Source of the DNA: Plakobranchus ocellatus
Lineage: Eukaryota > Mollusca > Gastropoda > Plakobranchidae
Assembly: GCA_019648995.1 (NCBI GenBank)
Contig: BLXT01006999.1
Location: forward strand, 2,277,509-2,310,193
Reading direction: 5' to 3'
Length of the DNA stretch: 32,685 nt
The translations under genes and the position numbers were made by a program. The notes beneath the pieces were generated by a model. It worked only from the letters and a program-made list of their open reading frames with translations, searched no databases and had not been told where the DNA came from. This document shows, one piece after another, positions 10,018-21,058 of the stretch. How positions within the stretch are numbered: position 1 is the first letter of the stretch; the number at the start of each line of letters is the position of its first letter.

Positions 10018-12612
10018 TGTTAAGGAAATACTGCTTTTTTTTTAAAAAAATATTTCTTTTTAACGATAAACCCAATAATTTAGTTGCAAAGAGGTTTATC
10101 TGAAGACTGAATTATTGCCAACAACTAGAACATGATGTATCAATATTAAAGAGACATGAATTGATCTTAATTTAAAATTGAACTCACGTTTCATATTTGA
10201 GCGCAGCAAGGGAAAGTGAGGGGGGGGGGAGGGTTCGCTAAAGCTAAAAAAAAGCAGTTACTTTCCCTATATGATCCTTAAAAGGAAATTTAAGTCATCA
10301 CTTTTTTAAAGTGAGCAGGAACAAATAATTTGCTCATGTTTACAATATTGGATTATGGCGTGTAGCTCTATTTTTTTTATATTATATTTGCTGACTTGCC
10401 AACCTATACGCAGTTGTGTATTTGATGCATAACATGAAAAAATATGCAAATGCGTCGCAGAAACATTTGATTTGCATTTTCCTGAAATATAATAAGTGAA
10501 ACCAATGGAGGCGGTGATTTGCCGAGCACTATTTCTCTAGGAATGATGTCTTGGCTAGATCGACCCTGTCTTTGCCCAAGAAAAGGAGTGATTGGTTTGA
10601 TTTCTATCGGAAGTGTGGCTATTACGTCACTGGTCAGGATGCTCAATATTCCAGGCTAGCAAAGTTCTTTGTTTTACTTCAGTTCACGTCAAGCCTCATA
10701 CTAGATCAATCTAGACCTCAGTTGTGTTCCTTTCTGGGGAGAAAGTCTGTTTTGAAATAAGCATTTTTGGTTGAGAAAAAGCAAAATAGGTATTTTCTGG
10801 CTGTCATATTGTAATAAGCAAAACTGATTGCAAGGGTTGGCAAGTCTGTATTTGTAATTTTATCTTGTTGATCATGCCAATAATATCCCCTTCTATCCTC
10901 TGCTCTCAAAGAATACACTTTATAACTGGTAAGTTTTCCTGGAGATGTTATGCAACTGGACTGAAAGCTTTCTTGTAAGGCAAGATTTAGCCAGTAGCCT
11001 AATACATGATTCTTCAGGGGTATGATACCATGTCACATCTGTACCAGTCCCATCATTTCTGTGTCCACTATTAATTTTAGACCAGCCTTCATATTTCTAT
11101 AAATACTACAGAGTTAAGGTTTCACTGTTCTGACTCTTCTTGGCATGTCGCACCCTACCCTCTGCAGTAGAATAGATGTGAGTGTGTTGTTAGGGAGAAA
11201 TTTAGAGATTGAGCAAGGGGAATGGCCAGACAGTAACCTAATTGTAGACTAGGGTATTACAATGAGTGCTGGACTTTGGGCTGCTGGGCCTATTAGGTAC
11301 CTGAGGGGAATGGATGGGTCTTTCTGAAACTTTTGCAGTCTGGTCATTCTCAATGAAATAGAGATTTAACTTTTATTAGGTGATGACAAACAACATTGCT
11401 GATGCCATAAAAGTTTGGCAGACCTGAATTTTTGGAGCATAGGGTGTTTGGAGATTTTGTACTTTTTTATATTGATAAACACAGGTGGTAAGTAATAGTA
11501 TTGCAGTAGATACACATCTTGTACAAGCAAAAATTGCTGACAGATATTGTCACAGATTCAGTGATTATTGTCACGCAATTTTCCGTAAAATATCGTAACT
11601 TTTTTTCCTCAAACAAACTTTTAACTAAAACCATCTCTGTGACTGGAATTTTCTGTTTCGCTTTGTTTCATGTGTTTCTTGTAATTATCATGATTAGAAA
11701 GTGTTGATTTTGTTAAAGGGGATGCATTCTTAAAGCTAGATGAGTACAATCAGAAACTGGCCTATTGGATACAATGATTTCTCTTTTAATGAACACCACA
11801 TTGAATTGACCGAAATGAATAATAAATACAAACTCTGATGTAAATTAACTGATACTATAAATTTTAATTCAGATTGACCTCATGCCTTGTCCTTTAAATT
11901 GATGAGAGATGGTGCACCCTAAAATTTGTCTTGAAAAAAAAAATTCACCATCAATTGTAAATGTAAAAGTAAAGTATTAAGTCTTAAGATGATTACATCC
12001 ATTCTAACAGGTATATCTAAAACAAAACAAATATTGTCAGTGGGATGCAGGCGTAGGCTGATGCACATGTCATTCATTCCCATTTATGTTGGCAGCTTTG
12101 AAGAATTTATATATCTTCTCTTGCAGGTTTTAGAAACTTGTAGTTTGTATTAATGAAAACATGAAGAGGACACCTTGGGTATTTCTCGGAAAAACTCTAG
12201 AGCAGAAATACCTCTAGCTTATACTGGTGTCATTTAATTGTTATCTGTCCTCCCCCCCCTCATTTTGGATGTGGTTTTAGGATGATGTGAGTTAGTTCTG
12301 TCAATTGTGATGATGGGGTTTGATGATTATCGTAACCTTGCAGTGCAGGTTAGATAGCCTTGATTAGGAAATCATAAATCATTACTACCAAAGAAATGTT
12401 GGTTTCAAATCAGAGATGCCATTGTTGTAAGATAAATTGTGTTGTGTTTTGCATACATGTAATTTGTTCTGGAGAGTTTTAAAAGAATGAAGCATAACTG
12501 TTGACAAATTTTCTACAAACAGCGCAGATTCACAAGTATCGCAATTTTTTATAAGAAATTTTCCTATCACTAAAAAAAAAATTTCTCTCGTATTATGAGT
12601 AGCATAAAAATA

Positions 12613-13021
12613 CTATCCTCTACATCTTTGAATGATTATAAACATTTTCTGCTCAAGTCATATCCCAATTTATATCTCTCGCTCTCTTGATCTCCAGGGC
12701 AGCAGAGATAACATGAGTATTGAATTAGTATCCTCTACACCTTTGAATGATTATAAATATGTTCTGCTCAAGTCATATCCCAATTTGTATCTCTCTCTTT
12801 TGATCTCCAGGGCAGCAGAGATAACATGAGTATTGTATTACTCTCCTCTACACCTTTGAATGATTATAAATATTTTCTGCTCAAGTCATATCCCTATTTC
12901 TCTTTCTCTCTCTCTCTCTCTCTCTTTTGATCTCCTGGGCAGCAGAGATAACATGTGTATTGTATTACTATCCTCTACACCTTTAAATGATTATAAATAT
13001 TTTCTGCTCAAGTCATATCCC

Positions 13022-13074
<53 letters not shown>

Positions 13075-13197
13075 ATCTCCAGGGCAGCAGATATAACATG
13101 AGTATTGTATTACCATCCTCTACACCTTTGAGTGATTACAAATATTTTCTGCTCAAGTCACATCCCAGTTTGTATCTCTCTCTCTCTTGATCTCCAG
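12613..13197 (+). repeat. PPM1A: Tandem array of the exon's 3' splice junction (five copies, last one functional)
   Basis: A unit of 113-145 bp repeats: a conserved block (CTCTACACCTTTGAATGATT and following bases), AAGTCATATCCC, a CT-rich tract of variable length, TTGATCTCCAG, then about 30 nt identical or nearly identical to the start of the real exon (GGCAGCAGAGATAACATGAG...). The exon-like parts begin at 12698, 12811, 12938, 13083 and 13198. Copies 1, 2 and 4 keep the AG acceptor; copy 3 has TG instead (12936-12937). Copy 4 has a GAT-to-TAT change that would turn the metal-binding Asp into Tyr. Period differences come almost entirely from the CT tract, which is longest in copy 4 (about 22 CT units, 13027-13071). 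Copies 1-4 lie in the intron if the last acceptor is used, as the protein requires. Confidence 0.95.
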
Positions 13198-13315
13198 GGC
13201 AGCAGAGATAACATGAGTATTGTATTAATAGCTTTTGAAGGAGCTCCGTCCGTGTCAGAGGAAGCTGTCAAAAAGGATAAAGAGCTGGATGAAAAAATAG
13301 AAGCAAAAGTGAAAG
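13198..13315 (+). CDS. PPM1A: PP2C phosphatase, coding exon 2, residues 286-325
   Basis: Starts after acceptor tctccag and encodes GSRDNMSIVLIAF, which finishes the catalytic domain. D289-N290 is the last conserved PP2C motif, and D289 binds metal (D282 in human PPM1A). Next comes APSVSEEAVKKDKELDEKI, the start of the C-terminal helical domain found in PPM1A/B. The donor is AAAG|GTAATT at 13316, leaving one base (phase 1). Reading past the donor reaches a stop at 13348-13350. The acceptor choice is forced by homology, because the four similar junctions upstream lead into stops. Those copies make automatic gene prediction error-prone at this exon. Confidence 0.96.
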
Positions 13316-16300
13316 GTAATTGTTGTGTTAAGTTAGGTCTCATATTTTGAGACTGATTCCAGTTTCATTGATTTGAATGTTGTGTCAGTATTTACGTTAA
13401 AATTCTAAAATATACTTTGAAAAAAAAAGTAGTGTAATATTAATCCACCCAGTACCAAATGCTACAATCTGTGACCTGTTTTGAGCTAACTCTGTAGCCA
13501 AAGTTTTTTCCATAAATGAAGACTCAAGCCTTTGATGATGAGGTAGCAATGGGAATTGTGAGTTTTTTTGTGTTTTGTCAACCTTTTAGTGTGCCCATGA
13601 AATGCAGAATTGAATAATTACTGTATGTATTAAAGTCAGTCTAGAGGTAGCTGAGATGAAGACTTCAAGTTTTATCAACAGTGTAATTTTTTAAGAATAT
13701 GGTGGGAAGAAAAGAAGTAAAAAGAGAAAGTAGGACCAGTGCTGAATGTGGCAGACGTTTGATTAAAAAAAAAAGAAATTTGCGTCTTGGATATGAGTAC
13801 ATGATAAATATGATGGAGTTTGAGTTTAAAGCAGCATCTTACTTCAACAGACAAGACTTCCTCAGTCATTATGAAAGCGATATGGATTTATCACATTGTG
13901 TTATTATACGGCTCCTTTTTGTTTCAATTTAAAAAACCAATTGCAAGTCTTTTGGGTTTTTTTGTATATGGGTTGTTTGAGTGAACAGTCCAGAGAGTGC
14001 AAGTCTTATTTTTAAAGGGTTTTTTTTGTTTTTTTGTAGATCTGAAGGTCTGTCACACTTTGTTTTCTCATCCCTTTCTCTACTGAACATTTGCTACATT
14101 CAGGTGTTGATAAGTCTGTGTTGGCCAGTTGTGTGGGGAGAATTTCAAGAACCTTTTGAATCCAAAATTTAAAAGAAAAAATGTTTTTAGATGACAGTTT
14201 TAATGGTTTCTGAAAGTCTGGTAGGTTAATCTGCTTTCTAATTATCAAAAGCACACATTTTTATCCTGTTTCAACAGTGTGGGTGAATAGTTGAGGAGAA
14301 AACTCTTAATGGTTTGTCATCCAAAATAATTAAATAAAAAATTATCAGACAACTTGGGTGTGTAGACTGTAAAGATAATTAACTGCACCCTCTAACTCTA
14401 AACAAAGTTTATGGCATGAAAAAAATGACTGGAAATTGGTCCTTCAAAAGTATTGCTCCCAATGCTCTTTTTTAACACCAATTTATGGTGATTTTTTTAT
14501 GGAAAGCTGCTTAAATAAATCATTTGGGTCATCAATTATATCCTAGTGTCAATATCACTATTAAATGTTGGGAACCTGAATTATCCTCTTTCTATCCTGT
14601 GTACAGATCTGTTTTCACATTCACAGATGTCAGACTAAACAAACTTTTGTTCACAAAGATAATTATTGATAGCTAATCTCACTCCAGTGCAACAAAACAG
14701 GACAATATTTAGACACCCAATCATATTGACAGCTTGATGTTTCCTCTCTTCAGTTAAGAATTACTTGATAAAACAAAGAGGAGGAGGAGGGAAATATTTT
14801 TGTTTTTTTTCTTTCTGATTTCATGATTTCCTTATTCCTCTTGTTTTCTCTGTGTGTGTTTTTTTTTAGTCGGTAGCATGTTGGTTTAATGGATTAAACT
14901 TCAGTATGTGTTTTTGTGATTTGATTTAAATATTGTAGTAGTAGCTGTGTATTAATTATTATCTTTTCATTTTTTAAAATAAAGATAAGAGCTGATGGGA
15001 GACTTGCCAACATGATTCATTTTTCTAGCCTTGTATCAGTGCTGCTTAGTGTCCTCCAATCAAATGAAGTATAAAATAAAACCCACCTAGTGGCCTCTAG
15101 TGGTTTTTTTTTTTCTTAACTTATACAACTCAATGGATCTTTGACTGTGGTGGTAACTCAAAAAAATAGCTTGTTACCCAAAAGTTGTATAATCACATGG
15201 CTCCTCAAAATCACAGTGATTTTACTTACAAGCCCTATCTAAACATTTTTTACCTTGGGCCGTAATGTTACCAAGAGTTGTGTAAATGTGTGGCTTCTCA
15301 AGGTCACAGTGATCTTGCTTATGAGCCCTACAGATATTTTTTACCTTGGGCCTAATGTTACCAAAAGTTGTTTTAATATGTGGCTTCACAAGGTCACAGT
15401 GATTTTACTTAAGAGCCCGAAGGCGTAATTTTACCCAGAGTTTTGTAAATATACCGCTTCACAAGGTCACAATGATTTTACTTTTGAGTCCTACAGACAT
15501 GTTTGACCTTGGGGCTTTATAAGAGGGCAGCAGCATGGTGTACCGAGAATATTGATGTTGAACCATATTTATCCTATGTTCACAGTCCCGCCTGCATGTC
15601 CAACCCCATTATATAAGCCTATCCAATCCCAATCCGGAGTTTGAAAAAATAATGATATTGGAAAAAATAAAACAGCCATTGAACCTCTTGTAACTTGCAA
15701 ATTGCATCATGCATTGATAGGCAAACAAGTAGTCTGTGATTATTATAACAATCTTAAAGTGGATGATGTAATGACGCCCACCATGTCAGCAGTAAATCAA
15801 AGCTTGGATTTGGAGTCAGACCTCCAGTTCAAATCAGCACTGGATCGAAAAAACTTGAGATGCCAATGTTACATACTTTTCATAACAGTAGGATTAAATG
15901 AGTTAAATTTTGGCCTACATAAACTGTCTAACATCTCTATCGCTTTAATCCTTCCCTCTGAAAAAAAATGCTCTTTCAGTATTTGTTCATCTCTTCTTTC
16001 TAGTTGGACTTTTCTTATTTTTTTCCTTTTCTTTACATTCCTGTTTTCAGTTGTCCCAAGAGTTTGGCATTCTTTTGACTTGTTTTGGGATATGTGATAG
16101 GCCTAAAAAGGCTAAAGTTACATCTCTGCTCTTCCCCTGTAACAAACTTGTATGTCATTTTAAAGTATCTTCTTCCTTGAACTTGCTAAACGTTTGCCTC
16201 TGCCACTTGGTCAAATTTAAAAAGTTATGCAATTCAATTTTTTTTTTTATTCAATTTGGCTAAAAAAATGTGTGCATGTCCAAAAGAAGATGTATCAAAT

Positions 16301-17237
16301 CAATACAGTGTTCACTGGTTTTTATATAATTGATTTTGGACTTTTCAAATAATTTGAGAAAAAAAATTTATGGAATTACTTATGTGATTTCAAAAACAAA
16401 GTGCATAGGTACAACTGTGTTTGTGTATCTGTGTAGGTAGATCTGATCCACATTTTGTTGTGGCCCAAATGAATTGGTTGGATATTAAGGTGAACTGAGC
16501 TGTTGTTGGATCTATAATATATTCTTAGTTGAATTTTTAGCTTTTGTAAGTTTAGAGGTAGTCTCGACCCTTTTATAAATTCTACATTTAGATGAAATTG
16601 ACATCTTTTATAGATTTGGTCAAATTTAGATGTACTAGACTTACCTTGGAGTCACTCTAAAATACATGTTGTTTGCTTTGATTTTGGATTGTATAAAAAT
16701 AAATGGTTTGTATAACAGCAGTAAGCCTTCTTTCAACTCCATACAAGATTTTGATCACTTGTTGCCGGCCAATTCAACTTTGTTTGCTTGCACCCATGCT
16801 ATTATGAAGGCATTAGTTACAGCCAGTAGGTGATCTGTGCATACAAGTGAGAAAGTAGAAGAATCTGGGGGCAGCTGACATTTTCCTCTCATTTTTAGGT
16901 GGATTTGATAAGAATGAAGTTATTATTTTTATTAGGTTAGGAAATTTCTGACGCTGATGATTTCACGTACTCTTATCATTACTTTTTGTTAAAACTTCTA
17001 ATCTTTCCCTTTTTTTGACAAGACCAGTGAATGTGTAATTTCCTTTCGAACAAAATATGTTGATATCAAAGTTTACCGTGAACAAACTTTTTTTTAAAGC
17101 TTTCATTCGTTTTTTTTTATAATGTATTTTTTTTTTCAGTTTCTTTGTGTAATGCATGCATGTTGGGCAAGGAGATTTTGCTTATTTTTGCTTGCGCAGC
17201 TTTCATCTTTTCCCTCCCTTTTTTTTTCTCCTACCAG
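13316..17237 (+). other. PPM1A: Intron 3 of the PP2C gene (phase 1)
   Basis: Begins GTAATT and ends in a long pyrimidine tract, ctcctaccag. Apart from the tandem repeat at 15173-15517 I recognise nothing in it. The open frames inside (for example around 15702-16097) have intron-like composition and no domain similarity. Confidence 0.9.
15173..15517 (+). repeat. Four-copy tandem repeat with AAGGTCA half-sites
   Basis: Units begin with a GTTACC-like sequence at 15173, 15267, 15357 and 15430 (as tttacc), with periods of 94, 90 and 73. The last step is shortened by loss of a block like cctacagatattttttacct. Units 2-4 share CAAGGTCACARTGAT. Unit 2 carries TCAAGGTCA, which is the monomer binding site consensus of FTZ-F1/SF-1 and ERR-type nuclear receptors; units 3 and 4 have ACAAGGTCA. 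Unit 1 has a diverged form. A regulatory role is only a possibility. Confidence 0.8.
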
Positions 17238-17346
17238 GAATCCTGGAAAACGAGTCATGTGAAAATCATGACTTCAGCTATGTATTGCATACAGTAGCCG
17301 AGGAGCTGCATGACCAGTTCCCACCTGGCGGTGGTTTTCACAGCAA
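17238..17346 (+). CDS. PPM1A: PP2C phosphatase, coding exon 3, residues 326-361
   Basis: With one base from the previous exon it encodes GILENESCENHDFSYVLHTV followed by AEELHDQFPPGGGFHSK. The LPPGG-like FPPGGG and the final SK correspond to the C-terminal helical domain of PPM1A/B (PSLPPGGELASK in human PPM1A). The donor is AGCAA|GTGGGT at 17347 (phase 2). It is followed within 60 nt by a T-rich low-complexity tract with scattered G at 17399-17449. The C-terminal domain is less conserved than the catalytic core and is thought to influence substrate selection. Confidence 0.93.
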
Positions 17347-17959
17347 GTGGGTGCTGCTGGCTTTCTCAAGTCCTATCTTCTCTTACATAGACAGCCTGTT
17401 TTTTTTTGTTTTTGTTGTTTTTTTTTTGTTGTTGCTTTTTGTTGTATAGTTTCATGAACAATATGTGGACATAGTGTGTGGCAGAACTCAGGGAAATATG
17501 GAAGAATTGTTGTGAAAATTAAAAAAAAAAATCAAATCATTGGTGTATTGTTACAGAAACAAGCATTATTGAAGAGTTTACTATTTAGCATAGTGAAAAG
17601 CATGGAAATTTAGATGGGAATTGATCTGATAGATTTTTGGTAAAAAGAGACATAGGGTTCTATCTTATGTAGTATTTCTTGGGCAATCCACACATGGCAC
17701 CTGACAGTCAGGCCTTTCTTTGTTTTGTGCGCGCATGCTGGTTTATTACTGGTAGTCAAAAGCCAACCCCTTGGTTTTGAAGGAAACTAAGGAGATGTGA
17801 GATGGTTGTATAAAAGTTGTAGTCTGTGTAATCTTGCAATACCGAGGTAGATAGGCTGCAGTTATTGTGTTTTCTCATCTATTCTGTAGTGTATGGTTTT
17901 TCATGCTGCAGAAAAAATGCATAGTGCTGATTCTCACGTGCCTGTATTATTTCTTTCAG
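17347..17959 (+). other. PPM1A: Intron 4 of the PP2C gene (phase 2)
   Basis: 613 nt from GTGGGT to ttctttcag, with a T/G low-complexity tract near its 5' end. No other feature was seen. Confidence 0.9.
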
Positions 17960-18014
17960 GAAATCAGTTATTGAAAGCGTTTACCGGAAACTCAGGCCAA
18001 ACGAGGAGCAAGAT
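17960..18014 (+). CDS. PPM1A: PP2C phosphatase, coding exon 4, residues 361-379
   Basis: A 55-nt exon between ttctttcag and GAT|GTGAGT. Joined in phase it reads SKKSVIESVYRKLRPNEEQD, matching SKRNVIEAVYNRLNP of human PPM1A. This short exon is well supported by both splice sites and homology. Reading into the intron would give a stop soon after. Confidence 0.93.
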
Positions 18015-20088
18015 GTGAGTGTTTCCTGTGCTGCTCATCTGTAGTTGAGTCTGAATTTAAAACTAGCGTGTCTGAGTCAGATGTTCTTTATTTCTGTCCT
18101 AATAGTCTTCTCATCAAGACTTTTAAAAGATTGGTGCACTATACTGGAACTTTGGCGATATTTTTATTACAGGCATGATGAATTTTGTAGCTGATTGCAG
18201 TAGGTCTATCTATCTCTCTTAAAATTTTGCAGACTATAGCATTCAAATTAATGAAAATTAGTCAGAAGAAAGACCAAATTTTGCAAAGCACAATTTCATA
18301 ATTCAAATGAACGCTTAAGGCAGATTTCATAAATTTGGCCTCTATGATTTACTCATCTGAGGTGAAATCAAACTGTGAGCTATGATGTCATATTATATAT
18401 CAAATTAAAGATCTGGCTTCAGAGATCATGATTTTGCTATCAAAATGAGCACTAGGGTCTTGGTAGTTTAGGTAATTAGGTTTAAAGTTCATTATAAAAT
18501 TTCAGAATTTTTTTTCTTCAAATTTTAAGACTTGGTCAGCAATGCCTGCAATGATGTGTTCTTGAATTGTCTTTTGAAAAAAAATGAATGATAAAATATT
18601 GATAACAAACATCACAGAAGCTTTCTGTAATTAAGTTCATAGTTTTTAAAACTATCAGACACAATGCAAGCATTAAAAATTACTCAAAACACAAAATAAA
18701 AAAAAAAAGTTCATAAATGTGGATTACGCCCCTTTGAAAGTTAAATTTCCTCCCATATAATTTTTTAAAGGCTTTTGATGGTGAAGTTGAAAAAAATTGA
18801 AAAGAGAATGTTAGAAATACAGAAATTCAATGGTAATGCTAAATATGATTACAGGCAACTATTGAACACAAAAAGTTATGGTGTTATGATTTTTGTGGAA
18901 ACCTAAGACAAAAAACAGAGCATTTCCACATCATCAAGGTAGACTCATAAAATCTGTATTTCCATAAGTTAAACCTGAAAAAATATGCATAAAACATAGT
19001 GTAGGCAAAGCTAGAAACTATTCAAGGTTTAAGAAACACATTTTCTTGTTCTATGTTGCCCATACTTAAAGAAAAATGGCCTTGCATGCTGCTAATAACA
19101 AACTATACTATTGTTACCTATACTATCGTTAGTTTCAGAAAATAAATACAAAAATATTTTCACCATCAATTATAAACTTAGTCTAAAATAAAAATTTCCA
19201 CTGATTACACAAATGACATAGATTAAGTAGAGCGAAAGTTAGGTTTAGAATCACCTGGACAGACAAAAAATTAAAAAACAAAGAACCTATACCATCATCA
19301 CCCTTTAGTTTCAGATTCTGCGCTGGCCGCAGTATTTCATTATTTTCAAAGTCTAAATACTCTTAATTTTGGATGAAAAGTTTAATTTTGTGATCCTGAA
19401 TGTTTAAATGACAAAATAAATCAATCCTGGGTCAATGGCTTTTATTTTTATAGAATTAAATCTATAGGTCTAAATTCCAGTTTAGTTTCCGTGACGGATG
19501 AAATAAATTCCTATTTTTCCAGTGCCAATATTTAAGTCTTGAAAATAAAAAAAATTCAAAATTTTTAGTTGATTTACTTTCAATACTCATTTACTTCATA
19601 AAAAAATGTAGATAAGTGATGAAAACTATTTTCATTATATTGATACACTCTTATTTCCAAGATAGGTCTAAATTGAGTAAATACAATCTGAAACTTTCAG
19701 TAACGATAGAGGCATAAAAAAATCAAAATAAAAAAAACTTCTTGAAGTATGAACAAAAAACTGCTACAGCAGCTTCCTTTCACACATCTAAACACATTAG
19801 CATAGAAAAACAGGCTCAAAAACAGCACTGGTATCCATGAATAGGCTAAAAAAATTAAGGTCAGATTTGAGTCCCTTTTTGTGAAATCTGCCTTAAAAAC
19901 TACACTAAAGTTGATTTGAATGCTGCATATGAAGAAAAAACTGACCAACACCAAGTAAACAACAATAAACATTCCTGCCTTTGCTCTCTCTCTTTCTCAA
20001 TTTTGATAAACATTTTTATCCCTCAATTAAAAAAAGCAAAGAGATGCAGAACCAACTCTAAATGACTTTGCCTTTTTTTTTTAACCAG
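18015..20088 (+). other. PPM1A: Intron 5 of the PP2C gene (phase 0)
   Basis: Starts GTGAGT and ends tttttttttaaccag. It is very A/T-rich. Inverted matching blocks near both ends (18239-18248 with 19914-19923, and 18315-18330 with 19882-19896) hint at an inserted element of about 1.7 kb, but the arms are short and unevenly spaced. No coding signal was seen. Confidence 0.85.
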
Positions 20089-20103
20089 GATGATCTAGCA
20101 TGA
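20089..20103 (+). CDS. PPM1A: PP2C phosphatase, last coding exon and stop
   Basis: After acceptor aaccag (AG 20087-20088) the frame reads GAT GAT CTA GCA TGA, so the protein ends ...EEQDDDLA with stop at 20101-20103. An acidic short C-terminus is also present in human PPM1A (…STDDMW). Total coding length 855+118+109+55+15 = 1152 nt, 383 residues plus stop. Because only five codons support this exon, its placement rests on the good acceptor, correct phase and acidic tail; another terminal exon is possible, for example a longer PPM1B-like C-terminus. Confidence 0.75.
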   Translation, partial: DDLA

Positions 20104-21058
20104 CCTGTGAGTGATGGATCACAACGATGTATGGGCAGCTGGAAGATGGAGAAGTTGGGGCACTTCCACAGCTAGCTCATCCCCTGGGTTTCTCTGACAA
20201 TACGTGTAATCTCTGGAGGCAGGACTGACTTCTCAGACCTTGGCTTCAGGGTTTTATTAGGCTGGCTGTTGGGAGTTTCATCTCTTGCTTAGGTTTTGTC
20301 ACAAAAAAAAAAAAAAATTACATAAATGTAGAAATAGCAGCAGCAAAACATCCGACCCTTTTGTGCCCCAGGTTTTTTTTTTTTTTTTTTTTTATATATA
20401 TAACTTTAAAAAGAAATCTGGAAAATTTATTCTCAGACGACGTGTGTTAAACTTGTATTTATGAGTGAGTGATTGAGATCTGTGCAAGGCGGGTCAACCG
20501 TTTGTTTTCTTCTAGTATTACTATTGTAAATGTTGGTAAAATTATAGTTTCTTTAGAAGCTCTATCAGGCCCTGATGATTTCTCTTATTTATATATTGTT
20601 TTGTAAAATGTGTAAAACACACTAGAATGGTTACCTCTCTGCACTTTAAGCAAAGCAACAATTATTGAACTTGATTTGGTATCCTGAAACTTGTGTGCAC
20701 CCGATTTGCGTGTGTTTGTGGTTGTTACTTTTTTCGCCATAATTAAATGTATGTAGGCATAAGGAAAGGTTGAGAGTGTTTCAGGTTTCCCCCCTCCAGC
20801 TTGTTTGAGTCCAAACATTCTTAGGCACCCTGTGGAAAAATTTCAAAGAAACCAAGAAATGAAACATAGCGAGACAATGGATTTGAGTCCAAATTAATGT
20901 CATCTGCGTGTGTGTGCGCGTGCGCAACTCTATCAAGGAACATAAGTTTACATTTTACAAGTTTGGTGACAGGCTTTTTTTTTTTTTTTTTTAACCATCC
21001 TGGGTCCTTTTTTTATTTTAACTTATTATTATCAAATCTCATTTAATTTTGATTGGGT
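20104..21058 (+). other. PPM1A: Probable 3' UTR of the PP2C gene (end not resolved)
   Basis: The first ~190 nt are GC-richer than the introns, in keeping with exonic sequence. They are followed by an A run near 20303-20318, a run of about 24 T with an AT repeat (20371-20402) and another T run near 20977-20992. I found no AATAAA on the + strand until about 24565. ATTAAA variants occur at about 20743, 22895 and 23568, so the UTR may be long or may use a variant signal. Confidence 0.5.

Larger units (their letters stand above)
8805..13197 (+). other. PPM1A: Intron 2 of the PP2C gene (phase 0)
   Basis: Begins GTTGGT and ends tctccag. The AT-rich interior contains no recognisable exon. Small features include a hairpin at 9271-9293 (9-bp stem AAACCTGAA/TTCAGGTTT, 5-nt loop), an inverted repeat ACCTGTTC/GAACAGGT at 8990-9008, a short tandem repeat at 9880-10017 and a G run near 10217. 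The last ~585 nt are the junction repeat described separately. Confidence 0.9.

Noticed and set aside
12632-13075. Small proteins beginning MIINIFCSSHIP in the junction array
   Set aside because: They are readings of intron repeat plus copied exon start; the ATG falls within the repeated intronic block and CT tracts give Leu-Ser runs.
13699-13932. 77-codon + strand frame rich in Lys/Arg in intron 3
   Set aside because: It lies within the intron, has no similarity to known proteins and no flanking splice sites in a fitting phase.
15702-16097. 131-codon frame in intron 3
   Set aside because: Composition is intronic with Phe/Leu/Ser-rich readings of T-rich DNA; no recognisable domain and no matching splice phase.
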